Positions 24,905 to 32,765 of a DNA stretch of 64,000 bases are shown here, piece by piece. Made by a program: the position numbers and the translations under genes. The stretch is taken from contig DAOTXX010000052.1 in NCBI GenBank assembly GCA_034434835.1, positions 7,920 through 71,919 of the forward strand, written 5' to 3'. The stretch's first letter is position 1, and the number at the start of each line of letters is the position of its first letter. Below the pieces are notes generated by a model, which saw nothing but the letters and a program-made list of their open reading frames with translations, searched no databases and was not told the origin of the DNA. The DNA is from JBGLNJ01 sp034434835. Lineage in GTDB: Bacteria; Chloroflexota; Anaerolineae; Fen-1058.

Positions 24905-26023
24905 TCAGGCAAGTGCAAGAGTCTGGTAGACCTTGAGGGTCTCGCACGCCGTGCGCTCCCAAGAAAACTGTGCGGCTTGCGCCAGCCCTCTGGCTCGCAA
25001 GTCTTGGCGAAGGGCTTGATCGGCAAGCGCGCGTCCTATCGCTTCGGCCAACGCTTCTGTATCCAGCGGGTCTACCCGGATCACTGCGTCGCCAGCTACC
25101 TCCGGTAGACTGGATGTGTTGCTGCACACGACCGGCGTTCCACAGGCCATGGCTTCCAGCACGGGCAGGCCAAAGCCTTCGTAGAGTGAAGGAAAGGCAA
25201 ACAACTCGGCGCCGCTGTACAGAGCGGGTAGATCGGCTTCGTTCACCGGCCCGGCCAATACAACCTGATCTTGCAAGCCCTGCTCTTCCACAAATTGCCT
25301 GGCTTCCGGGCAACGATTGTCCCAATGTCCTGCGATCACTAATTTGAGATTTGGGATTTGAGATTTGAGATTTGCTACCTGCCACGCCTGTACCAATCGC
25401 ACCAGATTCTTGTGCGGCTTGTTGCTGCCCAGATACAGAATATAGTGGTCAGGCAGACCATATTTGGAGCGAACAGCAGCGACACGTTCTCGTGGTTGGG
25501 GAACCAGGTGCGGATCCGCTGCCAGCGGCGTCACAATGACTTGTTCAGGATCAACCCGAAAATAGCGAATCAGATCGGCTTTTGTGGTTTCTGAGATGGC
25601 AAGTGTGATTTGAGCTGTATGGATCGCTAGCATATGAGTAGCACGGTAGATCAGTCGTTGCAGCGTGGTAAAGTATTCGGGGTAGATGAGCGGAATGAGA
25701 TCGTAACAGGTGAGCACAGTGGGCACGCCGGGCTGGTAGGGCATCAGGTAATAAGGGCTGTGGTAGAGTATCGCGTCGGCTCGACGCAGGTGACGTGGCA
25801 CGCTCCATTGCTGTTGGATCGAGAATGGCGAGACGGCACATGCCAGGCGCGGCCAGTTCGGGAGTTGGAGTCGCGTAGAGACGGCAGAGGGATCATGCAG
25901 GAGCAAGAGGTCAAGGTCGGGCGCGATGTGAGTCAGCGCACTCGCCAGGTTGACAACGTAGCGCCCAATGCCAGGAAAATGATCGGTGGCGGTGCGAGCG
26001 TCAAGGACGATGGAGCGGCTCAC
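24905..26023 (-). CDS. Glycosyltransferase family 4 containing heptanucleotide repeats
   Basis: 372 residues with a GT-B fold: the N-terminal RTATDHFPGIGRYVVNLASAL loop, YILYLGSNKPHKNLVRLVQAW, LVIAGHWD, VVLAGPVNEADLPALYSGAELFAFPSLYEGFGLPVLEAMACGTPVVCSN (E-x7-E). It is similar to mannosyl/rhamnosyl-transferases of the WbpY/MtfB group. Residues about 217-228 (VANLKSQIPNLKL) are encoded by five tandem 7-bp units (25341-25375), so this loop was built or extended by a simple repeat. The ATG overlaps the stop of the upstream HepT-like gene (26020-26023), placing a toxin-antitoxin pair and this transferase in one transcript. Confidence 0.87.
   Translation of the reverse strand: MSRSIVLDARTATDHFPGIGRYVVNLASALTHIAPDLDLLLLHDPSAVSTRLQLPNWPRLACAVSPFSIQQQWSVPRHLRRADAILYHSPYYLMPYQPGVPTVLTCYDLIPLIYPEYFTTLQRLIYRATHMLAIHTAQITLAISETTKADLIRYFRVDPEQVIVTPLAADPHLVPQPRERVAAVRSKYGLPDHYILYLGSNKPHKNLVRLVQAWQVANLKSQIPNLKLVIAGHWDNRCPEARQFVEEQGLQDQVVLAGPVNEADLPALYSGAELFAFPSLYEGFGLPVLEAMACGTPVVCSNTSSLPEVAGDAVIRVDPLDTEALAEAIGRALADQALRQDLRARGLAQAAQFSWERTACETLKVYQTLALA
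25341..25375. repeat. Heptanucleotide tandem repeat inside a glycosyltransferase gene
   Basis: Five consecutive 7-bp units on the plus strand: AATTTGA, GATTTGG, GATTTGA, GATTTGA, GATTTGC. The array lies inside the GT4 reading frame. Gain or loss of one unit would shift the frame, and of three units would keep it. Confidence 0.8.
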
Positions 26024-26451
26024 GCGGATTCCAGATAGACCTGTGTGGCTTGGGCGAACGCGTCAAAATCGCCCAACCGCTTTTTGAGGATGCTATACAC
26101 CTTGGCGTCGTCAATCCGGGCATAGTCGTGGACGATCAGATTGCGGAAGCGAGCCATGTCCAACCATGTCGTCAGCAGGTCGTCTGACACGATGCCTTCT
26201 TCGCGCAGCACGCGAAAGACATCCTGATTGTCTTTTGGATAACGGAATCCTTCCAGGGCAATAAGGCGCTGGCCAATGTCCAGACAGATTTCTACAGCGA
26301 CCTGGAGCGTGCGCTCGACAACAGCCCGGCGGAGCATCTTGTTGTCCTGATACACTCGGAAGCTGGTGGCCTGAGCCTCGTACGCGCGCAGTTCGTCCGT
26401 GTATTCAGCCAACAGTTTGAGTCGGTTGGCGACGGCGGCGTCGGCGTCCAC
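26020..26451 (-). CDS. hepT: HepT-like (DUF86) RNase toxin
   Basis: 143 residues with a GTG start at 26451, preceded by AAGGAGGTG. It is an all-helical HEPN-fold protein with the active-site motif RNLIVHDY (R-x4-H-x-Y) at about residue 112 and the LLTTWLDMARFRN segment before it. HepT proteins are HEPN ribonucleases neutralised by MntA-type nucleotidyltransferases, which adenylylate the tyrosine next to the histidine. The start overlaps the mntA-like gene by 47 bp. The stop overlaps the downstream glycosyltransferase by four bases, which is unusual for a stand-alone toxin pair. Confidence 0.87.
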   Translation of the reverse strand: MDADAAVANRLKLLAEYTDELRAYEAQATSFRVYQDNKMLRRAVVERTLQVAVEICLDIGQRLIALEGFRYPKDNQDVFRVLREEGIVSDDLLTTWLDMARFRNLIVHDYARIDDAKVYSILKKRLGDFDAFAQATQVYLESA

Positions 26452-26902
26452 CTAATCCCACCTCCTTGATTTCTTTGAACAGGACCTGGGCAAAAAAGTC
26501 ATTCATAGGCTTAAGGTCAGCATAGACCTGGCCTGCGCGCACTTCGAATTCCACTCGCGCCGAGCGGTCTCGCTCATAAAGCAGCCGGCCATATCGCAAG
26601 ACCTGGTTCTGAAGAATCGGTGGGGCATCGTTGAGGACAATCACATCCACTTCTCGATCGGCGTAGGGACGCAGGTATTCCATCAGTCGCAGGCGGCGAT
26701 TGAACGCAGTTTCTGCATCCATCGGGGCCAACAACACCGCCACGTCTATATCCGAGCGAGGGTGTGCGCGCCCTTGGGCGAGCGAGCCAAAGAGATAAGC
26801 GGCGACCACATCGGGCTGTGTCGCCAGAAAGGCCGCCAGGCCTGCTTCGTCCAGGGATGGTGGCCGGGTATAGGCGCGTGTTCCATCGTCAAGTGGGGAC
26901 AT
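26405..26902 (-). CDS. mntA: MntA-like minimal nucleotidyltransferase antitoxin
   Basis: 165 residues from the ATG at 26902 (GCAGGAGC just upstream); a longer open frame exists but has no conserved residues. The minimal nucleotidyltransferase motif GSLAQGRAHPRSDIDVAVLL (G-S-x10-D-x-D) starts at about residue 38, and VDVIVLND supplies the third acidic residue. MntA proteins AMPylate and so inactivate HepT. The C-terminus is odd: six consecutive arginines followed by QPTQTVG, encoded in the segment that overlaps hepT. Whether this tail is functional or a by-product of the overlap is unknown. Confidence 0.87.
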   Translation of the reverse strand: MSPLDDGTRAYTRPPSLDEAGLAAFLATQPDVVAAYLFGSLAQGRAHPRSDIDVAVLLAPMDAETAFNRRLRLMEYLRPYADREVDVIVLNDAPPILQNQVLRYGRLLYERDRSARVEFEVRAGQVYADLKPMNDFFAQVLFKEIKEVGLGGRRRRRRQPTQTVG

Positions 26903-26988
26903 GCCAGATGCTCCTGCGGAGATTATACGCGGCATGGCGAGAGGGTGCAAATGTGACACGGTCAGGTTCCCAGCACCTGTATGTGCTG

Positions 26989-27837
26989 TCAGCAGCATAG
27001 GGATTCAGGAAAACGGCGCATCAGTACCTGTTCCAGTAACCGGTAAGGGATGAGGGCGATTCGCAAAAGGAGCTGCGCAAATGTTCCGTAATGCTTGGCG
27101 TAGAAATAATCCAGGCTACGATAGTAAGCACGATGTGCTACCGGGTTCTGGGCCAAACTCTGACCTCCAATGTGGATGACAGACACGGTTGGGTTGTAAT
27201 AGACCCGCCACCCACTTGAACGCATCCGCAAGCACCAATCATTATCCTCAAAGTACATAAAGATGTTTTCATCTAGCAGCCCGACCTGGTCAATCACCTG
27301 ACGGCGCACCAAGAGGCAGGCACCTGACACCCAATCTACTGCTTGGATCTGATCCGTATTCCAATCGTGCAGCGCTCTGCGCAAGAAGAGACGACAGGTA
27401 CCCCGTCTCAGCAAGTACGAGAGTGTAGGATCATTGCCAAAGGCAAACTCTTGGGGTTTGCCATCCGGTCGAATCAGGCGTGGCCCACAAGCGCCGACAT
27501 CTGGGTGCTGTTCCATGAACTCGACTAATCTGTTCAGCGCATTCTGGGGCACGATTGTATCGCTGTTTAAAAGCAGAATGTAATGCCCTTGGCTAGCGAG
27601 AATGCCTTGGTTGTTCGCACGCGAAAATCCCACATTGCGGTCATTCTCGATAACCCGTGCAGTGGGGAACTCGTGTCTTAGCATGGGTACGCTGTCGTCC
27701 GATGAGGCATTGTCCACCACGACGATTTCCATACCGTCGAACAATGAGGAGATAAGCGAGGCAAGACACCCTCTCAACAGAGAGGCGGTATTCCAGTTGA
27801 CAATGACAACAGAGAGGCCAAGGGAGTCGCGTTTCAT
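26989..27837 (-). CDS. Glycosyltransferase family 2 (rhamnosyltransferase-like)
   Basis: 282 residues with a GT-A fold: LSVVIVNWNTASLLRGCL, IVVVDNASSDDSVPML, NVGFSRANNQGI, YILLLNSDTIV (D-x-D-like), VDWVSGACLLVRRQVIDQVGLLDENIFMYFEDNDWCLRMRSSGW. This NVGFSRANNQGI/EDxDWCLR layout is typical of the WbbL-like rhamnosyltransferase group. The ATG overlaps the stop of the upstream GT4 by four bases (27834-27837), so they form one operon. Confidence 0.88.
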   Translation of the reverse strand: MKRDSLGLSVVIVNWNTASLLRGCLASLISSLFDGMEIVVVDNASSDDSVPMLRHEFPTARVIENDRNVGFSRANNQGILASQGHYILLLNSDTIVPQNALNRLVEFMEQHPDVGACGPRLIRPDGKPQEFAFGNDPTLSYLLRRGTCRLFLRRALHDWNTDQIQAVDWVSGACLLVRRQVIDQVGLLDENIFMYFEDNDWCLRMRSSGWRVYYNPTVSVIHIGGQSLAQNPVAHRAYYRSLDYFYAKHYGTFAQLLLRIALIPYRLLEQVLMRRFPESLCC

Positions 27838-28949
27838 GTGATGATCTGTCGGTAGAATTTAACAGTCTGCTCGGCAACGCGCTCCTGGGTGTAGTATTGC
27901 GTCATGCGCGCATACCCACGCTCGGCCAACTCGTACCGTAATTCGGACGATTTGATCAGTCGCCGCAGACAATGGGCCAGCGCGGCCACATTGCCCTCCG
28001 AAAAAATCAGCCCGGCATCTCCTACCACCTCGGGGATGGCTCCCGAATCCGCACCGATCACTGGAACCTTGCAGGCCATCGCTTCCACCAGAATGCGCCC
28101 GAATTGCTCTTTCCAGACCCGCGTGGTGCGGGAGGGTAGAACCACCACATCCACCTGGGTCAAGAGTTCCGGCATTTTCTCCGGCGATACCGGCTCAAGC
28201 CAGCGGACTTGGCCCTCTATCCCCAATTCCCGGCTCAGCGCCTCCATCGCCGGGCGATGGGGGCCATTGCCGATGAGCCAGAGTTCCACTCCAGGGCCTA
28301 GTTGGGCCACGGCCCCCAGGAGCGTATCCAGCCCCTTCTCCGGCACAAAGCGACCGGCATAAGCGACCACAAAGGCTTTCGAGGGGCGGCGCTCCGACGG
28401 GTGAAATGCCCGGGTATCCACCCCGATGGGAGGGATCACAGCTGATGGGCCAGAGTAGCCCATTTCCCGCAAGACCTGCACCCCCTCGCTATTGGCGCAC
28501 AGGATCGCATCGGCCTCCCGGAGAGAAATGCGGGTGACTAGCTGGACATACCGGTGCCTGGGGCGGCGGATGTTCTGCCAGGTATGCAGGATGAGTTTGG
28601 CCTGAGGGGCGAAAAGCCTCCGGGCCAGAGCAATCTGGAGCGCTGCCAGGCTATCCGGCTCTTCCTCAGCGTGGATGATGTGGGGCCGGATGGAAGGCAG
28701 ATCGAAAGTCGGGGTGCGGTAAAGGACCCGGTGGGGGTCATTGATTTTTCCCACCAGAGGGACCCGTAGCACCCGGCATCTCTGGACAGCCGGAGTCACG
28801 GCTACCTTCCCGTAATCGTCCTCCCAGAAAGCCGGGCGGATCAGCCAAAGGGCCAGGTCGGGCTGGACGGCCATCACCTCCAATTTGCGCTCCATAGAGG
28901 GGGAGCGGTAGCGAGCGATGTGGAGAACCCGAATTATGCCGGACGACAA
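27834..28949 (-). CDS. Glycosyltransferase family 4
   Basis: 371 residues with a TTG start at 28949, supported by GGAGG seven bases upstream, overlapping the preceding methyltransferase by 16 bp. GT-B fold: ADAILCANSEGVQVLREMG, VAYAGRFVPEKGLDTLLGAV, LWLIGNGPHRPAMEAL, WLEPVSPEKMPELLTQVDVVVLPSRTTRVWKEQFGRILVEAMACKVPVIGADSGAIPEVVGDAG (E-x7-E). This gene and its methyltransferase neighbour read visibly richer in G+C than the rest of the locus, which may mark a separate origin. Confidence 0.88.
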   Translation of the reverse strand: MSSGIIRVLHIARYRSPSMERKLEVMAVQPDLALWLIRPAFWEDDYGKVAVTPAVQRCRVLRVPLVGKINDPHRVLYRTPTFDLPSIRPHIIHAEEEPDSLAALQIALARRLFAPQAKLILHTWQNIRRPRHRYVQLVTRISLREADAILCANSEGVQVLREMGYSGPSAVIPPIGVDTRAFHPSERRPSKAFVVAYAGRFVPEKGLDTLLGAVAQLGPGVELWLIGNGPHRPAMEALSRELGIEGQVRWLEPVSPEKMPELLTQVDVVVLPSRTTRVWKEQFGRILVEAMACKVPVIGADSGAIPEVVGDAGLIFSEGNVAALAHCLRRLIKSSELRYELAERGYARMTQYYTQERVAEQTVKFYRQIIT

Positions 28950-29833
28950 GCCATCGCCTCCAGCGTGGCAAAGATGTCATCCTGAGGTCGGGTCACCTTC
29001 TGCCATGCCCAGCCCAGGAGTCGGACGGCGCGCCAGAGGATGAGGGCCAGAAGCCAGGGGCGGGCGGTGCCATCGGCCAGACTCCGCTCCAGAGGCGCCG
29101 TAGCCTGTCGCAAGGGTTCCGGCAGGAGCGGCAGCGGCGCCATCTTCCAAGAGTGAATGTCTGCCAGGCAGGCCTTCTCCAGGGCCAGATGCAACGAGTC
29201 GGCTGTGAAAAGCACCAGATGGGCTGGTGGGCGGTAAGCGGTCCACCGGTCAGGGGCACGCACGGCCTGCCAGTGGCCAGCGTTGGGGGTGGAGAGCATC
29301 AATACTCCTCCCGGGTGGAGCCATTCCCGCAACTGGCTCAGGATCATAACAGGCTCTGGAAGATGCTCAATCACCTCCCAGAGGGTGATGGCATCAAAGG
29401 GCCGCCGGGGCAATTCCTGAAGAGAGGAAACGATGGGGATGCCCAGTTTCTGGGAGGCCTCCTCGGCCATGGGGCGGGAAACCTCTATGCCGAACACTTG
29501 CCACCCCTCGGCGCGGGCCAGTTCCAGGAAGAAGCCGTCGGCGCACCCCAAGTCCAGCAAGCGGCCTCGCCCCGGTAACACCTGGGCCAGTCTTCGCAGC
29601 CGCCGGCGAAAGTGGGGAGCAAGGGCCTTGTGCATATCGGCATAGCATCGGTAGCCGGCCTCCGCGTCACCCTCAAAATAGGTCGGGTCTTGATAAAAAG
29701 TCTCTACCTCGCCAAAAGAAGGCATCGGGTTCAGGTAGACGGACCGGCAGCCTGCGCATCGGACGTAGCGGTATCCTCTTTTCTCCACGACCGGGATTCG
29801 GGCCTCTGAAGTGCAGATCGGGCAGGCACTCAC
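28934..29833 (-). CDS. Class I SAM-dependent methyltransferase with an N-terminal zinc-knuckle
   Basis: 299 residues from the GTG at 29833, which forms a GTGA overlap with the stop of the upstream gene and has AGAAGG seven bases before it; a farther GTG (29857) is possible. Residues 2-26 carry CPICTSEARIP...YRYVRCAGC, a C-x2-C...C-x2-C zinc ribbon. The methyltransferase domain follows: motif I LLDLGCADGFFLELAR, motif II FDAITLWEVIEHLPEP and LRPGGVL-like LHPGGVLMLSTPN. It resembles sugar- or glycan-modifying methyltransferases of polysaccharide loci. The substrate is unknown. Confidence 0.85.
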   Translation of the reverse strand: MSACPICTSEARIPVVEKRGYRYVRCAGCRSVYLNPMPSFGEVETFYQDPTYFEGDAEAGYRCYADMHKALAPHFRRRLRRLAQVLPGRGRLLDLGCADGFFLELARAEGWQVFGIEVSRPMAEEASQKLGIPIVSSLQELPRRPFDAITLWEVIEHLPEPVMILSQLREWLHPGGVLMLSTPNAGHWQAVRAPDRWTAYRPPAHLVLFTADSLHLALEKACLADIHSWKMAPLPLLPEPLRQATAPLERSLADGTARPWLLALILWRAVRLLGWAWQKVTRPQDDIFATLEAMACRPA

Positions 29834-30900
29834 AGCAGTAACCTTCTGAGGAGACACGGGGCTATTGCCCAGGCCCTGCGCAGCGGCCCATACCCGCGAT
29901 TCGCGGCTTCATCCAGGAGGGCATCCAGCATGTGGAGGTGGATATAGACCTCTCGCCGGGCGGCCCAGCGCTCGGAGGGGCCGGCCACGCGCATTGGGGC
30001 TATCATCCCGAATCCCGGAGAATTCACAATCTCTACCATTTTCGCCACCCGATGGGCATACGTGTGCTCCCCAAGGGTGCGCCTCTGTCCGGCCCGGGCG
30101 ATAGCCTCCCGTTCTTCCTCGTGGGACAGATAATAAGCAACTTTTTCCAAGAGATCCGCATCGTTCTGATAGACCACGATCTCGCGTCCAGTCTCAAATA
30201 ACTCATCCAGCCCATTGGCGACGGCATCGGTCAAGACCAGTGCGCCGCAGGCCGTCCCTTCAAACAGGCGCATGGTCACATCGCCAGTAATGCTGCAATT
30301 AAAAACGGTCCGACTTTGACTGTAAACCTGCCCGACTTGCTCTGGAGTATAGGAGCGGTAAAAGTCATTGGTACAGAAACGCTCGGCCAGGAGTTGGAGG
30401 CGGCGGGTCCGAGCCGTGCCCCGATGGGCCAGGGTGATGTTGCCCACAAAGCCCACGTCGTAGATGCGGGGAAGGTCGTGATCCCGATGGACATCGGGGG
30501 CGGCGGCCAGGGGAAGCCAGTAGACCTGGTCGTGACCGGCGGCGCGGCGGAACGCATCGAGATAATCTTTTTGTGCGATGAATACGGCGTCGAAAAAGCG
30601 CGCAGCCTGCTGTCGCCATGTGCCCAGGTGAACATCAACCAGGTAGCAAGCAGTAGGAATGGGCAGGTCTTCGATGCCGGGTGGAAAGTAGCGACCGGCC
30701 GGGTCAATCCAGAGGTACAGGACAGGTGGCTCGGGCAGGCTGGCTATGATTTCGTTGATGGGCACGATACTATCGTGACCAGGCCGCTCGCTGCAGGGTA
30801 AGCCAACATAGGTAACGGTATGGCCGAGCGAACGCAGCGCGCGCTCCAGGTGATAACCCGCGGAGGTGAGAAACCAGCGATAGCCGACGGCAATGTGCAT
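29830..30900 (-). CDS. CgeB-like glycosyltransferase (GT1-like domain)
   Basis: About 356 residues (start at ATG 30900; a TTG two codons earlier is possible). The pattern is that of CgeB/spore-maturation-like glycosyltransferases: VLYLWIDPAGRYFPPGI, DAVFIAQKDYLDAFRRA, YDVGFVGNITLAHRGTARTRRLQLLAER, VYSQSRTVFNCSITGDVTMRLFEGTACGALVLTDAVANGLDELF, YYLSHEEEREAIARAGQ. The RLFEGTACG..LLT segment is the donor site of the GT-B fold. It probably acts in repeat-unit assembly, coupled to the methyltransferase downstream by a GTGA overlap. Confidence 0.8.
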   Translation of the reverse strand: MHIAVGYRWFLTSAGYHLERALRSLGHTVTYVGLPCSERPGHDSIVPINEIIASLPEPPVLYLWIDPAGRYFPPGIEDLPIPTACYLVDVHLGTWRQQAARFFDAVFIAQKDYLDAFRRAAGHDQVYWLPLAAAPDVHRDHDLPRIYDVGFVGNITLAHRGTARTRRLQLLAERFCTNDFYRSYTPEQVGQVYSQSRTVFNCSITGDVTMRLFEGTACGALVLTDAVANGLDELFETGREIVVYQNDADLLEKVAYYLSHEEEREAIARAGQRRTLGEHTYAHRVAKMVEIVNSPGFGMIAPMRVAGPSERWAARREVYIHLHMLDALLDEAANRGYGPLRRAWAIAPCLLRRLLL

Positions 30901-30907
30901 TTGCAAG

Positions 30908-31624
30908 TCACTTCAAGAGTGTCACGAGTGATTCATATCCTTCCGGCGTGCCCATGTCCACAAATGGCCCGGCGACCGGAAAGCCATACAGAACGTTCCG
31001 AGCTGCGAGCGTTGGAAAGGTTTCTTGTTCAATCGAAACAGCGCGTCCCGAAGGAATATAGTCCAATACGCGCGGCTCAAGCACATAGACGCCTGCGTTG
31101 ATTAATCCAGTCTGTGAAAGTGATTGCGATTTTTCTCGAAATTCGGTGATGTGATGATCGGACGTAATGATCACTTGCCCGTAACGGCTGGTGTCTTGCA
31201 CGGTGACCAATCCCAGACTGCCGGTGATGTCAGTTTGCTGTCTGTGTTTGGCGAGCAGCACACGGTAATCTGTTGCCAGATACGTGTCGCCGTTGAGAAC
31301 CAGCGATGTGCCTTCAAAGAATCGCGCGGCGTGCTTGATAGCTCCGGCAGTGCCGAGTGGCGATTCTTCTATCGAATACTCGATATCAACGCCCCAGGCC
31401 GCGCCGTTCCTGAAATACTGTATGATCTTGTCAGCCAGGTAGCTCACGCACAGTACAAAATGGGAAAACCCTTGTTGTATCAAAAGCTCGATTTGCCATT
31501 CGAGAAAAGGCCTATTGTGAACCGGGATGAGTGACTTGGGTCGGTCAGGAAACAACGAGCGGATGCGCGTGCCCAAGCCGCCAGCCAGGATAAAGACTTG
31601 TGTGTCTTGGAGAGATTGGGTCAT
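30908..31624 (-). CDS. Sugar-1-phosphate nucleotidyltransferase (HddC-like)
   Basis: 238 residues. The NTP-binding signature is FILAGGLGTRIRSLFPDRPKSLIPV at the N-terminus, with YSIEESPLGTAGAIKHA and LVLNGDTYLATDY (metal-binding aspartate) following. The size and the SIEESPLGTAGA pattern match D-glycero-alpha-D-manno-heptose-1-phosphate guanylyltransferase (HddC) and related mannose-1-phosphate guanylyltransferase-like enzymes. A GHMP kinase similar to HddA (32766-33755) and GmhB (21153-21716) are close by, which makes a GDP-heptose route plausible. A cytidylyl- or thymidylyltransferase role is not excluded. Confidence 0.75.
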   Translation of the reverse strand: MTQSLQDTQVFILAGGLGTRIRSLFPDRPKSLIPVHNRPFLEWQIELLIQQGFSHFVLCVSYLADKIIQYFRNGAAWGVDIEYSIEESPLGTAGAIKHAARFFEGTSLVLNGDTYLATDYRVLLAKHRQQTDITGSLGLVTVQDTSRYGQVIITSDHHITEFREKSQSLSQTGLINAGVYVLEPRVLDYIPSGRAVSIEQETFPTLAARNVLYGFPVAGPFVDMGTPEGYESLVTLLK

Positions 31625-31630
31625 CAGGCT

Positions 31631-32743
31631 CTATTGCCGTTGTTTTCGCTCGAACCACCAGTTTTGCACAATCCTTGGCCATTGGCCGGGAGGCTTGTTG
31701 GCGATCAATCTTCGGATGCCCCCCCAATGGTACCATGTTCGCTGTGTCAGCAGGACTGCTCGGCCAAAGACAAACTGTATGGGGTACCAGAGCCAGTTCA
31801 GGGTGATCCATACAATGTTTTTAAGCAGCCAACTGCTCATGTGGACTGGCTGGGTTGCTGGAGGGGGAAGGTGTTCTCTTGATGTCTCTAATGTCACCAG
31901 GGGCAGGTCATAGTCGTGCAGCCCCCACTGCTCACCGTTGGGTCGAAAGGCATTATTCCACTCGGTCGGGTTCAACCTGCGTTGCAAGCAATTCCCGCCA
32001 CGTGATGGAAAGTGCTCCAGGTGAAAAGCCGCCAGGCCGATCTTTTGTAGGTTGATCAGCGGATATTTGCGTCGGATGCGCAGACCTAGATCGATCTCTA
32101 ACCAACCGCGATAGATCAGCTTCTCGTCATAGCCACTACACTCATCCCACAGTTGTCGGTGCATGATCATGAAGCCAGGCCCGGCGAACTCGAATCCAAA
32201 GAATCTTTCGACCGGCAGCAGCCTCCCCCAGCGATGAATGAGCCAATCAACTTCGTGAATGGGAGGGTTGCCAGCCACATAACGCCAGGGCACATGACGG
32301 CGCTTAGTGTAAATCATGGCCCGGTCGGGCCGGACACCGATGCTTTTTTTCCCCTCTAGCACGTCAAACAGACCTTTGAGCAATTCTGCTGTGAACAGCA
32401 TATCCGAATCGGCCTGGCCGATATATTCACCCTGGCTACGGCGAATCGCGGCGTTTTGTGCGATCACAATGGCAAAGTCGCTGTCGCCTTGCATTTGGCG
32501 AGCCAGTTCTGGCGGCACGATCAAAAACTTGGCGATGCGCCGGGCAGCTGCGCTGAGCGTCAAAGCGGCGTGCAGTGGCTCCTGGCTGCCCCAATCGGTG
32601 ACGATGACTTCGACCTCATCGAGTCGCCCAAGTAGCTGTAGATTCTGCGCCAGGTAGTTGAGTACGGTGCTCAACCGCCAGTTGAAATTGCCCATGTAGC
32701 CGTCGTTGCGCCCGACGTAAACAAGTGATAGTTTGGGTGTCAT
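31631..32743 (-). CDS. Glycosyltransferase, GT-A fold (GT2-like)
   Basis: 370 residues from the ATG at 32743, giving MTPKLSLVYVGRNDGY; earlier in-frame starts overlap the kinase gene and are not conserved. Features: LSLVYVGRNDGYMGNF, VEVIVTDWGSQEPLH, QNAAIRRSQGEYIGQADSDMLFT with the D-x-D metal site, GFEFAGPGFMIMHRQLWDECSGYDE and a conserved RGWLEIDLGLRIRRKYP. It resembles the galactosyl/N-acetylgalactosaminyl group of GT-A enzymes that act on glycans. A C-terminal amphipathic or hydrophobic stretch (SSWLLKNIVWITLNWLWYPIQFVF) may attach it to the membrane. Confidence 0.75.
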   Translation of the reverse strand: MTPKLSLVYVGRNDGYMGNFNWRLSTVLNYLAQNLQLLGRLDEVEVIVTDWGSQEPLHAALTLSAAARRIAKFLIVPPELARQMQGDSDFAIVIAQNAAIRRSQGEYIGQADSDMLFTAELLKGLFDVLEGKKSIGVRPDRAMIYTKRRHVPWRYVAGNPPIHEVDWLIHRWGRLLPVERFFGFEFAGPGFMIMHRQLWDECSGYDEKLIYRGWLEIDLGLRIRRKYPLINLQKIGLAAFHLEHFPSRGGNCLQRRLNPTEWNNAFRPNGEQWGLHDYDLPLVTLETSREHLPPPATQPVHMSSWLLKNIVWITLNWLWYPIQFVFGRAVLLTQRTWYHWGGIRRLIANKPPGQWPRIVQNWWFERKQRQ

Positions 32744-32765
32744 ATGCTGGATAGGGTCTTTTCTG

